Numbered from the stretch's first letter, positions 38,603 to 46,965 are shown. The stretch: DNA of 51,215 nt from a virus (IMGVR_UViG_3300044712_001916:1-51215); one strand, 5' to 3'. The notes: generated by a model not told the origin, from the sequence alone. A program made the numbers and translations.

Positions 38603-40090
38603 ATGGCGAAAGTAAGCGGATTAGTCGGATATAACAAAGCAAATGGAGCAGTTAATAAACTACTGGCTGTATATGGAAATGATCTGGTTGATGTATCAAC
38701 TGGTCTAGGTTATTCACAGAACTTAACGGCTGATACCAATGCAGAGTTTGAAGTATTTTTAGACGCAGCTTTCTTTACTAACGGGATTGATCCGGTCCGC
38801 ACCTTTAACGGTACGGTGTGGTCGAAACAGCACGTTGCCACGTGTCCGATCAATATCTTATTCCGGGATTATCTGGCGAAGATGTATGCGCTGGCTCCGA
38901 CCATTAATGGCACGAAGTACTACTCTAAGTTTTTGGAATCTGATTTACCTAAGAATAATACTATCGAGTGGGGGTTAGTATCCGGAACTGATTTAGTGCA
39001 GACTGTCGGATCAAAGGAAGTCACCTCAGCTACCGCCGGATTTAAGACCCATGGAATCAATATCGGTGATCCGTTTATTATTGAAACGGGAGCTAATGCG
39101 GGAGAATACGCAGTTCAGGGCGGGATCAGTGACTACCGTTTAACACTAACCACTACGATGCAATACGCAGCCACAGGCAGCACCTTTTACACGACTGACA
39201 ACTTATATGATGTCAATACCGATGACGGGGATATCTTAAAATGGGCGGAAGTGATCAATAACCGCTTGATCCTGTTTAAGCAAAACAGCCTGCATAGCTT
39301 CAACCGGACTTCCCAATCCCAAATCAGGGGTTTGGGAACTTCATCCGGCAGATCAGTCGTGCCATTTAACGACAAGGGCCTGATCGTGTACTTCCATGGA
39401 TCCAATAAGGAACGGACCGGATTTTATGTGACTGACTCCGTATCCGGGAAACGGGTATCTAATCCGATCCAGGATTATATTGATGGTATCTCGTCTGCTA
39501 ATTACAACGCCGTTGTAGCATGGCGGGAGGGGAATATCTACCGGGCATATGTGGGTGATATTAGCAACACGGACCGCAATATCGCAATCACTAACGGCAT
39601 ACTGGAGCTTGATTTAGATTCAAACACCTGGAGTCCGGGCAGTATCGGACACGTCGCCAAATGCGCTACCCTCTACCGGGAATCAAACAGTGAAAATACC
39701 TATATTGGCAGCAACACTGCTGAAGTTTTCAAGACTCCGGATGGCAATAATGATGATGGCAGTGCCGTTCCTTGGTATATGGAAACCGGAATTATCTATC
39801 CGTCAGGGTCTGAAGTTTTAAATACGATGCAGAAAGTCCAGATTATCTCCCGGGATGCCTCCGGAGTCAGGGTCAGGTACAAACTGATTGATGCGCCGTT
39901 TACCTCCGATGAGGACTGGCAGGGCTTAGGCGAACTCAAGACCGATAAGACCGAACTCTTCATTCCCCAATTTCATGCCGAAGCCTGCGGGATCAAGTAC
40001 CGCTTAGAAAAGCTGGACACGGTCGAGCCGACTCAGTTAATTGAAAAGATCAGTACCTTTTATAAACCGTTGCGGACAATTAATCCTTAA
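38603..40090 (+). CDS. Tail beta-propeller-like protein, main part (495 aa)
   Basis: Repeated strand motifs such as NKLLAVYGNDLVDVSTGLGY, VINNRLILFKQNSLHSFNRT and KGLIVYFHGSNKERTGFYVT fit the propeller protein that podoviruses place after the adaptor (P22 gp10-like stabiliser or needle platform). It lacks the usual F-GG...GY N-terminus, which is supplied by the preceding small ORF. Strong context; the exact function is inferred. Confidence 0.75.
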   Translation: MAKVSGLVGYNKANGAVNKLLAVYGNDLVDVSTGLGYSQNLTADTNAEFEVFLDAAFFTNGIDPVRTFNGTVWSKQHVATCPINILFRDYLAKMYALAPTINGTKYYSKFLESDLPKNNTIEWGLVSGTDLVQTVGSKEVTSATAGFKTHGINIGDPFIIETGANAGEYAVQGGISDYRLTLTTTMQYAATGSTFYTTDNLYDVNTDDGDILKWAEVINNRLILFKQNSLHSFNRTSQSQIRGLGTSSGRSVVPFNDKGLIVYFHGSNKERTGFYVTDSVSGKRVSNPIQDYIDGISSANYNAVVAWREGNIYRAYVGDISNTDRNIAITNGILELDLDSNTWSPGSIGHVAKCATLYRESNSENTYIGSNTAEVFKTPDGNNDDGSAVPWYMETGIIYPSGSEVLNTMQKVQIISRDASGVRVRYKLIDAPFTSDEDWQGLGELKTDKTELFIPQFHAEACGIKYRLEKLDTVEPTQLIEKISTFYKPLRTINP

Positions 40091-40091
40091 T

Positions 40092-40511
40092 ATGGACTAC
40101 CTAGATTCCGGCTTTAATGACTTTCTGCTCCGGCCACTGGAAGCAGACTACACCGAACAAGTAGGTTTAGACTCCAGCTCTTCCTACGAGAAAATCAGCG
40201 GCTCGCAAGTTAAGGGCGATCAGATCGTGTCAGCCAGTAAACGGCTGACGATGGATCTGGAGAACGAAACCTTTACGGTCAGTGACGGAAATGTCAGCCG
40301 GGTAGAGTTAGGCAAGTTATCAGATGGAAATATCGGCTTAATTATCCGGGATGATCAGGGCAACACCCTGATGCAGATTTCGGGAGCTACTAATATCATC
40401 AAGTCGCCAAATAACGCGTTAGAACTTGACTTCAATGAGGAACGGATCTTAGTCCGGGACCAGGGCGGGACTCCGGTAATTCTCCTTGGTAAACAGATAA
40501 ACGGATTTTAG
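40092..40511 (+). CDS. Tail-module protein (139 aa)
   Basis: Begins MDYLDSGFNDFLLRPLEADY and is mostly short beta strands (RLTMDLENETFTVSDGNVSR, RVELGKLSDGNIGLIIRDDQ), like the stem repeats of fibre proteins. The ATG at 40092, 1 nt after the previous stop, is preferred over an upstream frame that overlaps the propeller gene. Function unknown. Confidence 0.7.
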   Translation: MDYLDSGFNDFLLRPLEADYTEQVGLDSSSSYEKISGSQVKGDQIVSASKRLTMDLENETFTVSDGNVSRVELGKLSDGNIGLIIRDDQGNTLMQISGATNIIKSPNNALELDFNEERILVRDQGGTPVILLGKQINGF

Positions 40512-40515
40512 AAGC

Positions 40516-40544
40516 TTGCATTATGTAATAGTTAACACTAAAAT
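40516..40544 (+). promoter_or_regulatory. Leaderless promoter of HNH gene
   Basis: TTGCAT (40516-40521), 17-bp spacer, TAAAAT (40539-40544), 6 nt before the ATG at 40551. Confidence 0.6.
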
Positions 40545-40550
40545 AAGTAC

Positions 40551-40991
40551 ATGTTTATTAAAGTATGTCCTACTTGTAAAAGATCATTTGTAAAAAATAA
40601 ATATTACAGCAAAAATTATTGGAAAAAACAGAAATATTGTTCTTTAAAATGTTCAGGAACTCTATTAAAAAAGGGTTTAACTCCTTGGAATAAAGGGATC
40701 TACGGTTTATTTATAGGTGAAAAATCTTTTAATTGGAAGGGCGGAAGACTTCCCGCTGCTTATGGATATATAAGAATTTTAATTAGAGGAAAAGGTAAAT
40801 ACCAATTAGAACACAGAGCAGTTATGGAAAAATATCTAGGCAGAAAATTAAAAAGATCAGAACATGTACATCATATAAATAGGATAAAGACTGATAACAG
40901 AATAGAAAATCTTACAGTGATAGATATAAGAAAACATGGAAGTATTCACTCGTTAGAAAGATGGCATAAAATTAAGGTCGGAGGCTTCTAA
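40551..40991 (+). CDS. HNH homing-type endonuclease (146 aa)
   Basis: The N-terminal zinc ribbon (CPTCKRSFVKNKYY ... CSLKC) is followed by the HNH_3-type core EHRAVMEKYLGRKLKRSEHV then HHINRIKTDNRIENLTVI. AT-rich against its neighbours, with its own promoter. Its stop overlaps the ATG of the next gene by one base. Unlike the other HNH elements here, no clear relic of the target start is seen upstream. Confidence 0.9.
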   Translation: MFIKVCPTCKRSFVKNKYYSKNYWKKQKYCSLKCSGTLLKKGLTPWNKGIYGLFIGEKSFNWKGGRLPAAYGYIRILIRGKGKYQLEHRAVMEKYLGRKLKRSEHVHHINRIKTDNRIENLTVIDIRKHGSIHSLERWHKIKVGGF

Positions 40992-41350
40992 TGGCAAACT
41001 ATGGTTTTAAGGCGGTTTCGGAAGGAAACAATGTTTTAACTACTGAAGATGTTTCCAAAATCTATTTTAGTAGTAGATACGAAAGTTTTAAAACTTCAAT
41101 CAGGGGAACCCGGCAATTAAATGGCAGTGCCACACTGGATATTACCCACAACTTCAAGTACGTACCGATCTTTTTAATTTATGCCCAATCCTCTTTTAAT
41201 ACCAATTTCAAACTGCTCTGTACGGCAGACCGGACGAAGAGCCAATTACGAACCAGAGCCACGACCAGCTATGTGACCTTAACTGAGTGGAGCGGGGTAA
41301 CCAGATCGGTCTTTGTTGATATTTTAGAGAATCCTGTTAGTGTGTACTAA
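40991..41350 (+). CDS. Tail fibre-like paralogue 1 (119 aa)
   Basis: Begins MANYGFKAVSEGNNVLTTED and has DITHNFKYVPIFLIYAQSSF. Shares with the next two genes the plan YG.K....NVLT... then a strand pair around H.L.Y.P..L.Y. Likely a small beta-sandwich of the tail tip or fibre; the family is common in environmental phages but uncharacterised. The start is targeted by the HNH gene upstream. Confidence 0.75.
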   Translation: MANYGFKAVSEGNNVLTTEDVSKIYFSSRYESFKTSIRGTRQLNGSATLDITHNFKYVPIFLIYAQSSFNTNFKLLCTADRTKSQLRTRATTSYVTLTEWSGVTRSVFVDILENPVSVY

Positions 41351-41352
41351 CT

Positions 41353-41745
41353 ATGGCAAATTATGGGCTAAAGATCGCCAAGCCGAATGTCAATGTCTTA
41401 ACCGCTACGAAACTGGAACAGATATTTAATTCCAGTAAAGTTGCCTTTAAGATTATCAGGCAGGGATTTTTAGAAGTTGCTGTCGGGTCAGGGGGAGATC
41501 GGTTATATACCGATATTGAACACAATTTAGGATACACACCAGCAGTACTAGCGTATTATAAATTAAGTGATGAACACACGGTATCTTTTATGCCGTATTC
41601 AGCTAACTTATTTAACGCAGACGGGGAGGATTGTTTTCTGGAAGTTAACTTCAACTCCATTAGATTTGGGTTACAACGCCGGGTGGGGGCCAGTTATGTA
41701 GCCTCAATCGGCTGGTATATGTTTGCAAATAGGATAGACGCATGA
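41353..41745 (+). CDS. Tail fibre-like paralogue 2 (130 aa)
   Basis: Begins MANYGLKIAKPNVNVLTATK; core DIEHNLGYTPAVLAYYKLSD. Clear paralogue of its neighbours. Starts 2 nt after the previous stop and overlaps the next gene by 4 nt. Confidence 0.75.
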   Translation: MANYGLKIAKPNVNVLTATKLEQIFNSSKVAFKIIRQGFLEVAVGSGGDRLYTDIEHNLGYTPAVLAYYKLSDEHTVSFMPYSANLFNADGEDCFLEVNFNSIRFGLQRRVGASYVASIGWYMFANRIDA

Positions 41746-42149
41746 ACGCAGGACTCAAAATAGCCGATAGTGGATTTAATGTGTTAACCGCACAGTCGCA
41801 TCAACTTGCCTATAGTACGCAATTTGACACCTTTAAACTGTACCGCCAGGGAGCAGGCGCAGCAGCGTGTCAGCCAGCTACAGTTAATACCGTCACTATT
41901 GACCACCAATTAGGCTACCGTCCGGCCTTCTTGGTCTTTTCGGAAATATCTCCGGACTTCGGAGCAGCAGGTGAATACCATTTATTGCCCTTTTTATATC
42001 CGATTGGCGGGGACATCTCCATCGTTCCCTATATCAGTAAAACACAGCTCAAAATCAGGTACGGAGCCGATCAATCGCCTAATCCTATAAACTTGAATTA
42101 TCGGTACTTTATTTTCTATAATCGGTGTATTGTTCCATCACGGGGATAA
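41742..42149 (+). CDS. Tail fibre-like paralogue 3 (135 aa)
   Basis: Begins MNAGLKIADSGFNVLTAQSH; core TIDHQLGYRPAFLVFSEISP. The third copy in tandem; the N-terminal stretch is conserved while the C-terminal half diverges, as expected if each copy has a different contact or ligand. Confidence 0.75.
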   Translation: MNAGLKIADSGFNVLTAQSHQLAYSTQFDTFKLYRQGAGAAACQPATVNTVTIDHQLGYRPAFLVFSEISPDFGAAGEYHLLPFLYPIGGDISIVPYISKTQLKIRYGADQSPNPINLNYRYFIFYNRCIVPSRG

Positions 42150-42151
42150 CG

Positions 42152-42160
42152 TGATATAAT
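42152..42160 (+). promoter_or_regulatory. Extended -10 promoter of ejection module
   Basis: TGA then TATAAT (42155-42160), 9 nt before the ATG at 42170. The start would fall at or just before the start codon. Confidence 0.6.
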
Positions 42161-42169
42161 TTTCTGAAT

Positions 42170-43117
42170 ATGCCAAGCTTTTTGCAAAACCTTATTGGCG
42201 GAGCCAAGGGATTTTTAGGGAACTTATTTGGACCTCAAACTCAACAATCACAACAGGTTGTTTCTCCACTTCCGAATGAATATTCCCGGTCCACGATGCC
42301 GCAGGGATTTATTGGTCCGACACAACAGCCAGCAGGTGCGGTGTCAGCTTTTCAACAATCTCAACAACCTCAACCACAGATACAGCTACCATCCCAGTAT
42401 CCAGCCGGGTTTGATCCGAATGGAATTAGTCAGGAAGCAGCTAATACTGAAGCTCAGGTTAATGCCTTTCTCAATTCATTTATTAATCCGGTAAGTGGCG
42501 CACTAGATAGTTGGCGCAACCGCTTACAGGAATTTGATAAAAATAACCCATTCGCATTTGATGAGGCACTCGCTAAAGCTTCCGCAGGTCAGCGGCTTAA
42601 TCCCTACTATGATGCAACTCTAAATGAGTTTATGACCGGAATTAGACGATCCAGTTCTCGAAGTGTTGAGGATATGACCAGAACTATCGGAGAGTTAAAT
42701 GTTGATGCTACTAAACTCTCGGATAAGGAACGGTTAAGTACACAGGAAGCAATCAGACAAAGTGAAGAGGGTGCAGCCGGAGCAGGACTATTTTTCTCAG
42801 GTCAACGCCAACGGCAGACTAACTTACAGGATATTGCCGGGAATCAAGCGCAGGAAGGCATCCAAACCGGATTAGAACGTAATATAGGTGATGTAACCAG
42901 GACCAATACCCGGACTCAGGAAGATTTAGCATTACAACAGTCCCGACAGAAACGGTTAACTGAGGCGGAGCGGACAACTGCCTTATCAACCGATGTAGCC
43001 AATCAACAACGGGAAGCAGAAATTAGACGGGCTCAGGAACGGCTTGCGTATGCAGGTCCAGCTCCCGGCAGTGGGAGTAATTTAAGTTTGAATAATCAGT
43101 TATTCGGAATGTATTAA
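42170..43117 (+). CDS. Probable internal virion/ejection protein (315 aa)
   Basis: Gln/Pro-rich N-terminus (about residues 20-90), then long charged and Gln-rich helices (EDMTRTIGELNVDATKLSDK, TNLQDIAGNQAQEGIQTGLE, LALQQSRQKRLTEAERTTAL). Composition and place after the tail genes fit podovirus ejection proteins; no enzymatic motif. Confidence 0.65.
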   Translation: MPSFLQNLIGGAKGFLGNLFGPQTQQSQQVVSPLPNEYSRSTMPQGFIGPTQQPAGAVSAFQQSQQPQPQIQLPSQYPAGFDPNGISQEAANTEAQVNAFLNSFINPVSGALDSWRNRLQEFDKNNPFAFDEALAKASAGQRLNPYYDATLNEFMTGIRRSSSRSVEDMTRTIGELNVDATKLSDKERLSTQEAIRQSEEGAAGAGLFFSGQRQRQTNLQDIAGNQAQEGIQTGLERNIGDVTRTNTRTQEDLALQQSRQKRLTEAERTTALSTDVANQQREAEIRRAQERLAYAGPAPGSGSNLSLNNQLFGMY

Positions 43118-43129
43118 TTATATGGCAAA
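43116..43129 (+). repeat. Relic copy of downstream gene start
   Basis: AATTATATGGCAAA here matches AATTACTTTGGCAAA at 43545-43559, around the TTG start of the next structural gene, with one indel and one or two changes. It forms the first codons of the HNH-type gene, which thus took over the original start. Confidence 0.55.
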
Positions 43130-43562
43130 GACTACGTATACAGCACATCGTAAGTTTTATTTACTCTGGAATAATATTCGTCAAAGGTGTGAAAATTCAA
43201 ATAATCCCAATTATAAAAGATATGGAGCCAGAGGAATAAAGGTTTGCAACAGATGGCAAGAATTTAATAATTTTAAAATGGATATGTTTCCTACTTATAA
43301 AAAGGGGTTATGGATTGAAAGAATAAATAATGATGGTGATTATGATCCCGATAATTGTAAATGGGCAACAAGAAAAGAACAATTAAGTAATACTAGAAGA
43401 AGTTGTTATTTAACATGGAAAGGTATCACTAAAACAATACCTCAATGGGTAGAGTATTTGAAAATAAAAAGTAGTACTTTAAGACAAAGATTTTATGTTT
43501 ATCATTGGTCTATTGAAAAATGTTTAACTTATACAAATAAGGAGAATTACTTTGGCAAATAA
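43122..43562 (+). CDS. HNH/AP2-type mobile endonuclease (146 aa)
   Basis: NPNYKRYGARGIKVCNRWQE, then WIERINNDGDYDPDNCKWAT and KEQLSNTR form the HNH-plus-AP2-like pattern typical of phage mobile endonucleases; the C-terminal third looks like a small DNA-binding helix pair. AT-rich. The stop lies 11 nt inside the next gene, whose TTG start needs translational coupling. Confidence 0.85.
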   Translation: MAKTTYTAHRKFYLLWNNIRQRCENSNNPNYKRYGARGIKVCNRWQEFNNFKMDMFPTYKKGLWIERINNDGDYDPDNCKWATRKEQLSNTRRSCYLTWKGITKTIPQWVEYLKIKSSTLRQRFYVYHWSIEKCLTYTNKENYFGK

Positions 43563-44493
43563 TATTTCAGGAATCAATCCGGTTGGTACTCCATCAGCAC
43601 TAGACACCTTTAATGCTTCCAATCAGGCTATTTCGATGAAGGAGCAATTGCCTGATTTAGCTCAGAAATTACGGGATGCTCTAACGTCTAAGTTTCAGGA
43701 AAATCCGTTATGGAGTCAATATCAAACTGCCTCACAGAACTTTATGGCAGCTCCGGCAAATATCAGAAACGATATAAATAGCATGCAGCAAACTTCAGGT
43801 GTACCGCTTTCGCCAACTCAACAGCAGGCAATTGAATCATCACGGCGGGCAGCGGCTTTCGCTCCCCTGCAGACTTCCAGCCTGATGCTCAGTAACGCTC
43901 AGGGTGGGTTAGAAAATATGGTTGGCAGCGGAGTTAAAGCTTTTGAAGCTGCAGCTAATGCTCAGGGAGAACGGGCAGATCTGATGAATAAGATGCGGCA
44001 ACAGGAATTTGAACGGCAACTAAAAGAAAAACAACTCTCAATAGATCTGGCGAAACTGGCAATTCAACAGCAAGGCGGTAATTTAAGTGCGGGTGAACGA
44101 TTGCAAGGAAAGACTGCGTTAGCAGCTTTGAAGCAACTTAATACCTTTAAACAAAATTATGGAGCCTTTAGAAATACTGGTCCGTTATCCGGAACTTTGA
44201 CCAACTTGTTCAAAAATTTCTTACCCAAATCTAAATTGGTTGACCCGTATCTGGCTTCGATGGAGAGTGATATTGGTCCGCTACGGGACTCACTCTTAAA
44301 TGCTATCTCCGGAGCTAATGTGTCATCTCAAGAAGCAGACCGGGTAAAAGCGTGGATTCCTTCTAACACTAAGTCAACTGAAGAAAATACCCGTAATCTT
44401 AATTCGCTGGAAGCATGGTTAAATGATAAGTATTCAAGCTTAACTAATACCCAATATAGTCCGGGTGGAAATACGTGGGAAATAGTGCAATAA
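43552..44493 (+). CDS. Probable internal virion protein (313 aa)
   Basis: Starts with TTG inside the end of the HNH gene, preceded by AAGGAG. Mostly helix (LPDLAQKLRDALTSKFQENP, LMNKMRQQEFERQLKEKQLS, DLAKLAIQQQGGNLSAGERL). Likely an ejection protein with the neighbours on both sides. The weak TTG may result from the HNH insertion that captured the original start. Confidence 0.65.
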   Translation: MANNISGINPVGTPSALDTFNASNQAISMKEQLPDLAQKLRDALTSKFQENPLWSQYQTASQNFMAAPANIRNDINSMQQTSGVPLSPTQQQAIESSRRAAAFAPLQTSSLMLSNAQGGLENMVGSGVKAFEAAANAQGERADLMNKMRQQEFERQLKEKQLSIDLAKLAIQQQGGNLSAGERLQGKTALAALKQLNTFKQNYGAFRNTGPLSGTLTNLFKNFLPKSKLVDPYLASMESDIGPLRDSLLNAISGANVSSQEADRVKAWIPSNTKSTEENTRNLNSLEAWLNDKYSSLTNTQYSPGGNTWEIVQ

Positions 44494-44505
44494 AATAAAC
44501 ATACT

Positions 44506-45510
44506 ATGGCAACGGTTACAATCAGAAATAAAGCAACCGGAGAAACTAAAACTGTTCCAGTAGAGCAGCTAACTCAGTATGGATTAGGAAGTGCCTCACC
44601 TATCTCTGCTTCGGCAACCACACCAGCCCCTGCGGGTACGGTTTCTGATACTCCCTCAACAATAGGAATGGTGGCCGGAAGTATTGCGGGAAGCCCGCTT
44701 GGTCCCCTCGGACGGATGGGAGGAGCAGGGATTGGCGCAGGGATCGGTCAGGAAGTAGCTCAAGCTCAAGCAGGCCAGCCCGGTGATCCGGGAGCTTTTT
44801 TACAAGCCCTTGGGCCACTTGGCATGATAGCTCGATTTGCACAAAAAGGTTTTCAGGGACCGAATGCACAAAAGTCCAATACCGAAAAGGCGATGACAAA
44901 AGGAGTAGTTAGTCAGGCAGGCGGGGAGGCAGTTGCAACCGCCTTTGCAAAGCTTCTCAATCCTAAAATAGTTTCCGGAGTCTTAAATGATTTAACCAGC
45001 ATCATCTCTAAGAAAACGAGTGGCCCACCGATTCCGGCAGAACAACTACAAACCGCATTAAGAGAGAAGTTAATGGAAGTTGCTAGTTCCTTTGCCGGAA
45101 ACCAGGAAGCAATTCAATCCGGAATCAGGCCGCTCGCTCGCACTATTGGTCAGGTTCCGGGAGATAGTGCAGTGGGTGGAGAAATCCTAAACATTTTACG
45201 CAAGCGTTTAAATATGGATATTGGTCAATATAGTGACTTAACTGCTCAAGAAAAACTATTTGCAAAAGCATTTTCTTCAGTTGTAAAAGATTTTCAAACT
45301 CAAGCGGCTCCGCTTGCAGGTCCGGCAATTGGACTTGAAAAAGCAGCTCTTGAACATGCTCCAAATTTACTTGATTTTTTCACATTGGGGGGTTATTCCA
45401 AGATTTCTCCGCTTATTGGTTCAGCTGTATCCGGGTTAGGAAAAGCAGGTGCAGGACTTTCTAAATATCTTTTACCTTCACTCTTTAAAAGCGCATCTGA
45501 AGAAAGGTAA
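44506..45510 (+). CDS. Probable internal virion protein, Gly/Ala-rich (334 aa)
   Basis: The N-terminal domain (VTIRNKATGETKTVPVEQLT) is followed by a hydrophobic Gly/Ala stretch (GMVAGSIAGSPLGPLGRMGG) resembling membrane-active segments, then long amphipathic helices. Such features fit proteins ejected to span the envelope during infection. No enzyme motif. Confidence 0.6.
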   Translation: MATVTIRNKATGETKTVPVEQLTQYGLGSASPISASATTPAPAGTVSDTPSTIGMVAGSIAGSPLGPLGRMGGAGIGAGIGQEVAQAQAGQPGDPGAFLQALGPLGMIARFAQKGFQGPNAQKSNTEKAMTKGVVSQAGGEAVATAFAKLLNPKIVSGVLNDLTSIISKKTSGPPIPAEQLQTALREKLMEVASSFAGNQEAIQSGIRPLARTIGQVPGDSAVGGEILNILRKRLNMDIGQYSDLTAQEKLFAKAFSSVVKDFQTQAAPLAGPAIGLEKAALEHAPNLLDFFTLGGYSKISPLIGSAVSGLGKAGAGLSKYLLPSLFKSASEER

Positions 45511-45514
45511 TTTC

Positions 45515-45703
45515 ATGCAGGATTTTTTTACAATTATCTCTAACTTTGGCTTTCCGGTAGCGGTGGCCTCATATCTTCTGTTTCGATTTGAGAAGAAGTT
45601 AGAGGAGTTGGCGGAAGTCAATCGGCAACTGACTGATACCATCAAAGAACTGCAGCTTAAAATCCTGGAACTGGAACAGATTATAAAGAGGGTGAGAAGA
45701 TGA
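45515..45703 (+). CDS. BhlA/UviB-like holin (62 aa)
   Basis: The N-terminal membrane helix NFGFPVAVASYLLFRFEKKL is followed by a charged coiled coil (EELAEVNRQLTDTIKELQLK). This matches the BhlA/UviB family of small holin-like peptides that permeabilise the membrane at lysis. The ATG at 45515 is chosen from an AAAGG site; an upstream ATG would only add out-of-family residues. Ends in a 4-nt overlap with the next gene. Confidence 0.8.
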   Translation: MQDFFTIISNFGFPVAVASYLLFRFEKKLEELAEVNRQLTDTIKELQLKILELEQIIKRVRR

Positions 45704-46035
45704 ACATCGTACTCCTCACTATCAGCTATGTGGTTGGCGATCCCTTTTTCTGGATGTGCATGGCGTTTACGACTATTATCGGGATTTTTATCGGGGCGAT
45801 TATCTATGACGGGAATGTCGAAGAGGTAAAAAGAGGTATTATCTTACTCGCCAGTTACTTCTGCTTAATCACGATTACCAACTTAACCCGGATAATTCCG
45901 GATATCAGCAGAGTTGCAGTCGGATCACAGCAAAAACCATTAGGCTCAATCGTCGCCTCTGCCTTTGTGACCATCTTCTATTTACTCGGCATGGCAATCG
46001 GCGTACAGATCTTAAAAAAAGTTCATAAAAAATAA
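45700..46035 (+). CDS. Three-helix membrane protein (111 aa)
   Basis: Three membrane segments at about residues 14-37 (FFWMCMAFTTIIGIFIGAII), 46-65 (GIILLASYFCLITITNLTRI) and 83-104 (IVASAFVTIFYLLGMAIGVQ), with a Lys-rich end. Coupled to the holin gene; could be a second holin or antiholin. Family not recognised. Confidence 0.65.
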   Translation: MNIVLLTISYVVGDPFFWMCMAFTTIIGIFIGAIIYDGNVEEVKRGIILLASYFCLITITNLTRIIPDISRVAVGSQQKPLGSIVASAFVTIFYLLGMAIGVQILKKVHKK

Positions 46036-46038
46036 AAT

Positions 46039-46104
46039 ATGGACATGTTAGTAACCATTCTAATTATTATCCTCATTCTAGTTCTGGTCGGGGCAATTCG
46101 TTAA
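46039..46104 (+). CDS. Micro membrane peptide (21 aa)
   Basis: Reads MDMLVTILIIILILVLVGAI then R: a single hydrophobic helix resembling the N-terminal half of DUF3309-type peptides. Starts 3 nt after the previous stop. A role in lysis is suggested only by context. Confidence 0.5.
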   Translation: MDMLVTILIIILILVLVGAIR

Positions 46105-46121
46105 TTGGTACATAAAAGGTG

Positions 46122-46127
46122 TATAAT
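46122..46127 (+). promoter_or_regulatory. -10 box before lysis genes
   Basis: TATAAT ends 8 nt before the ATG at 46136 and lies inside the small inverted repeat AGGTGTATAATGCACCT (AGGTG/CACCT), which could serve as an operator. No good -35 box. Confidence 0.55.
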
Positions 46128-46135
46128 GCACCTAT

Positions 46136-46402
46136 ATGGCAGGTATGCTTACTCCACCGACTGCTCCGAAAAAAACTAGTTTTGGCCTTGTAGTTGCAAG
46201 TATTCTGATTGCTCCGGTAGCTGCGGCAGTATTTTTAGTCGGCACGCTCTACGGAGCCATTAAGCCAACAATCATAAGCCCATTACCATCTGATCGGATA
46301 TTTGCCTCGCCGATTCCCTCGCCGACTATCCGGCCCACGCCCACTCAGTCCCCGTTTGAGTATCCCACTGACGCACCCTCACCAGTTTTTTATATGAAGT
46401 AG
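46136..46402 (+). CDS. Single-span membrane protein with Pro-rich tail (88 aa)
   Basis: A short N-terminus, one membrane helix at about residues 15-38 (SFGLVVASILIAPVAAAVFL), then a Pro/Ser/Thr-rich exposed tail (SPIPSPTIRPTPTQSPFEYP). Topology recalls spanin-like or cell wall-spanning lysis proteins, but no lipobox is present. Function unknown. Confidence 0.65.
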   Translation: MAGMLTPPTAPKKTSFGLVVASILIAPVAAAVFLVGTLYGAIKPTIISPLPSDRIFASPIPSPTIRPTPTQSPFEYPTDAPSPVFYMK

Positions 46403-46404
46403 CT

Positions 46405-46965
46405 ATGAAGAGAAAATATACCAGTCTACCGTTTACGGAACTTGATGTGGCAACCGGAAACTTTGACACTTCACGCGTGCAAATTGACCGGATCGTGATT
46501 CATACCATGGTCGGCACATGGCAGGGGGCGGCAGCCCGGTTTGCTCAGTATGGCCAACAGGCTTCAGCCCACTACGGAGTTAAGTACACCGGGGGTTTAA
46601 TCGCCTGGCTGGAGGAGTACTACACCGCCTATCATGCCGGGGATTACACCATGAATCAACGCTCCATCGGCATTGAACACGAAGATTTAGGCAAGTACAA
46701 CGATCCCCGCCCGGATATTCTCTATACTACTTCAAGCAAGTTAGTGGCCGATATTTGTACCTTTTACCAGATTCCCTGTAACCGGACTACTATCCTCAAA
46801 CACTCCGAAGTTCACGCTACCGGGTGTCCGGATGCCTTAGATATTGACCGGATCGTCCGGGAAGCGCAGGCTCTTTTAACTCCGGCTGATCCGACTGTTG
46901 AGCTGAAAAAACAGATCGCTATCTTAAACGCTAAGATTGAAGCTGCCCGGAAAGCCCTATCATGA
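46405..46965 (+). CDS. N-acetylmuramoyl-L-alanine amidase, endolysin (186 aa)
   Basis: Amidase_2/PGRP fold: IDRIVIHTMVGTWQGAAARF with zinc ligand His33, ASAHYGVKYTG, SIGIEHEDLG, and LKHSEVHATGCPD with His133 and Cys141 as further ligands. It cleaves the bond between muramic acid and the peptide. No signal peptide, so export relies on the holin. The C-terminal helix after residue 155 is short, with no cell-wall-binding domain. Confidence 0.9.
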   Translation: MKRKYTSLPFTELDVATGNFDTSRVQIDRIVIHTMVGTWQGAAARFAQYGQQASAHYGVKYTGGLIAWLEEYYTAYHAGDYTMNQRSIGIEHEDLGKYNDPRPDILYTTSSKLVADICTFYQIPCNRTTILKHSEVHATGCPDALDIDRIVREAQALLTPADPTVELKKQIAILNAKIEAARKALS

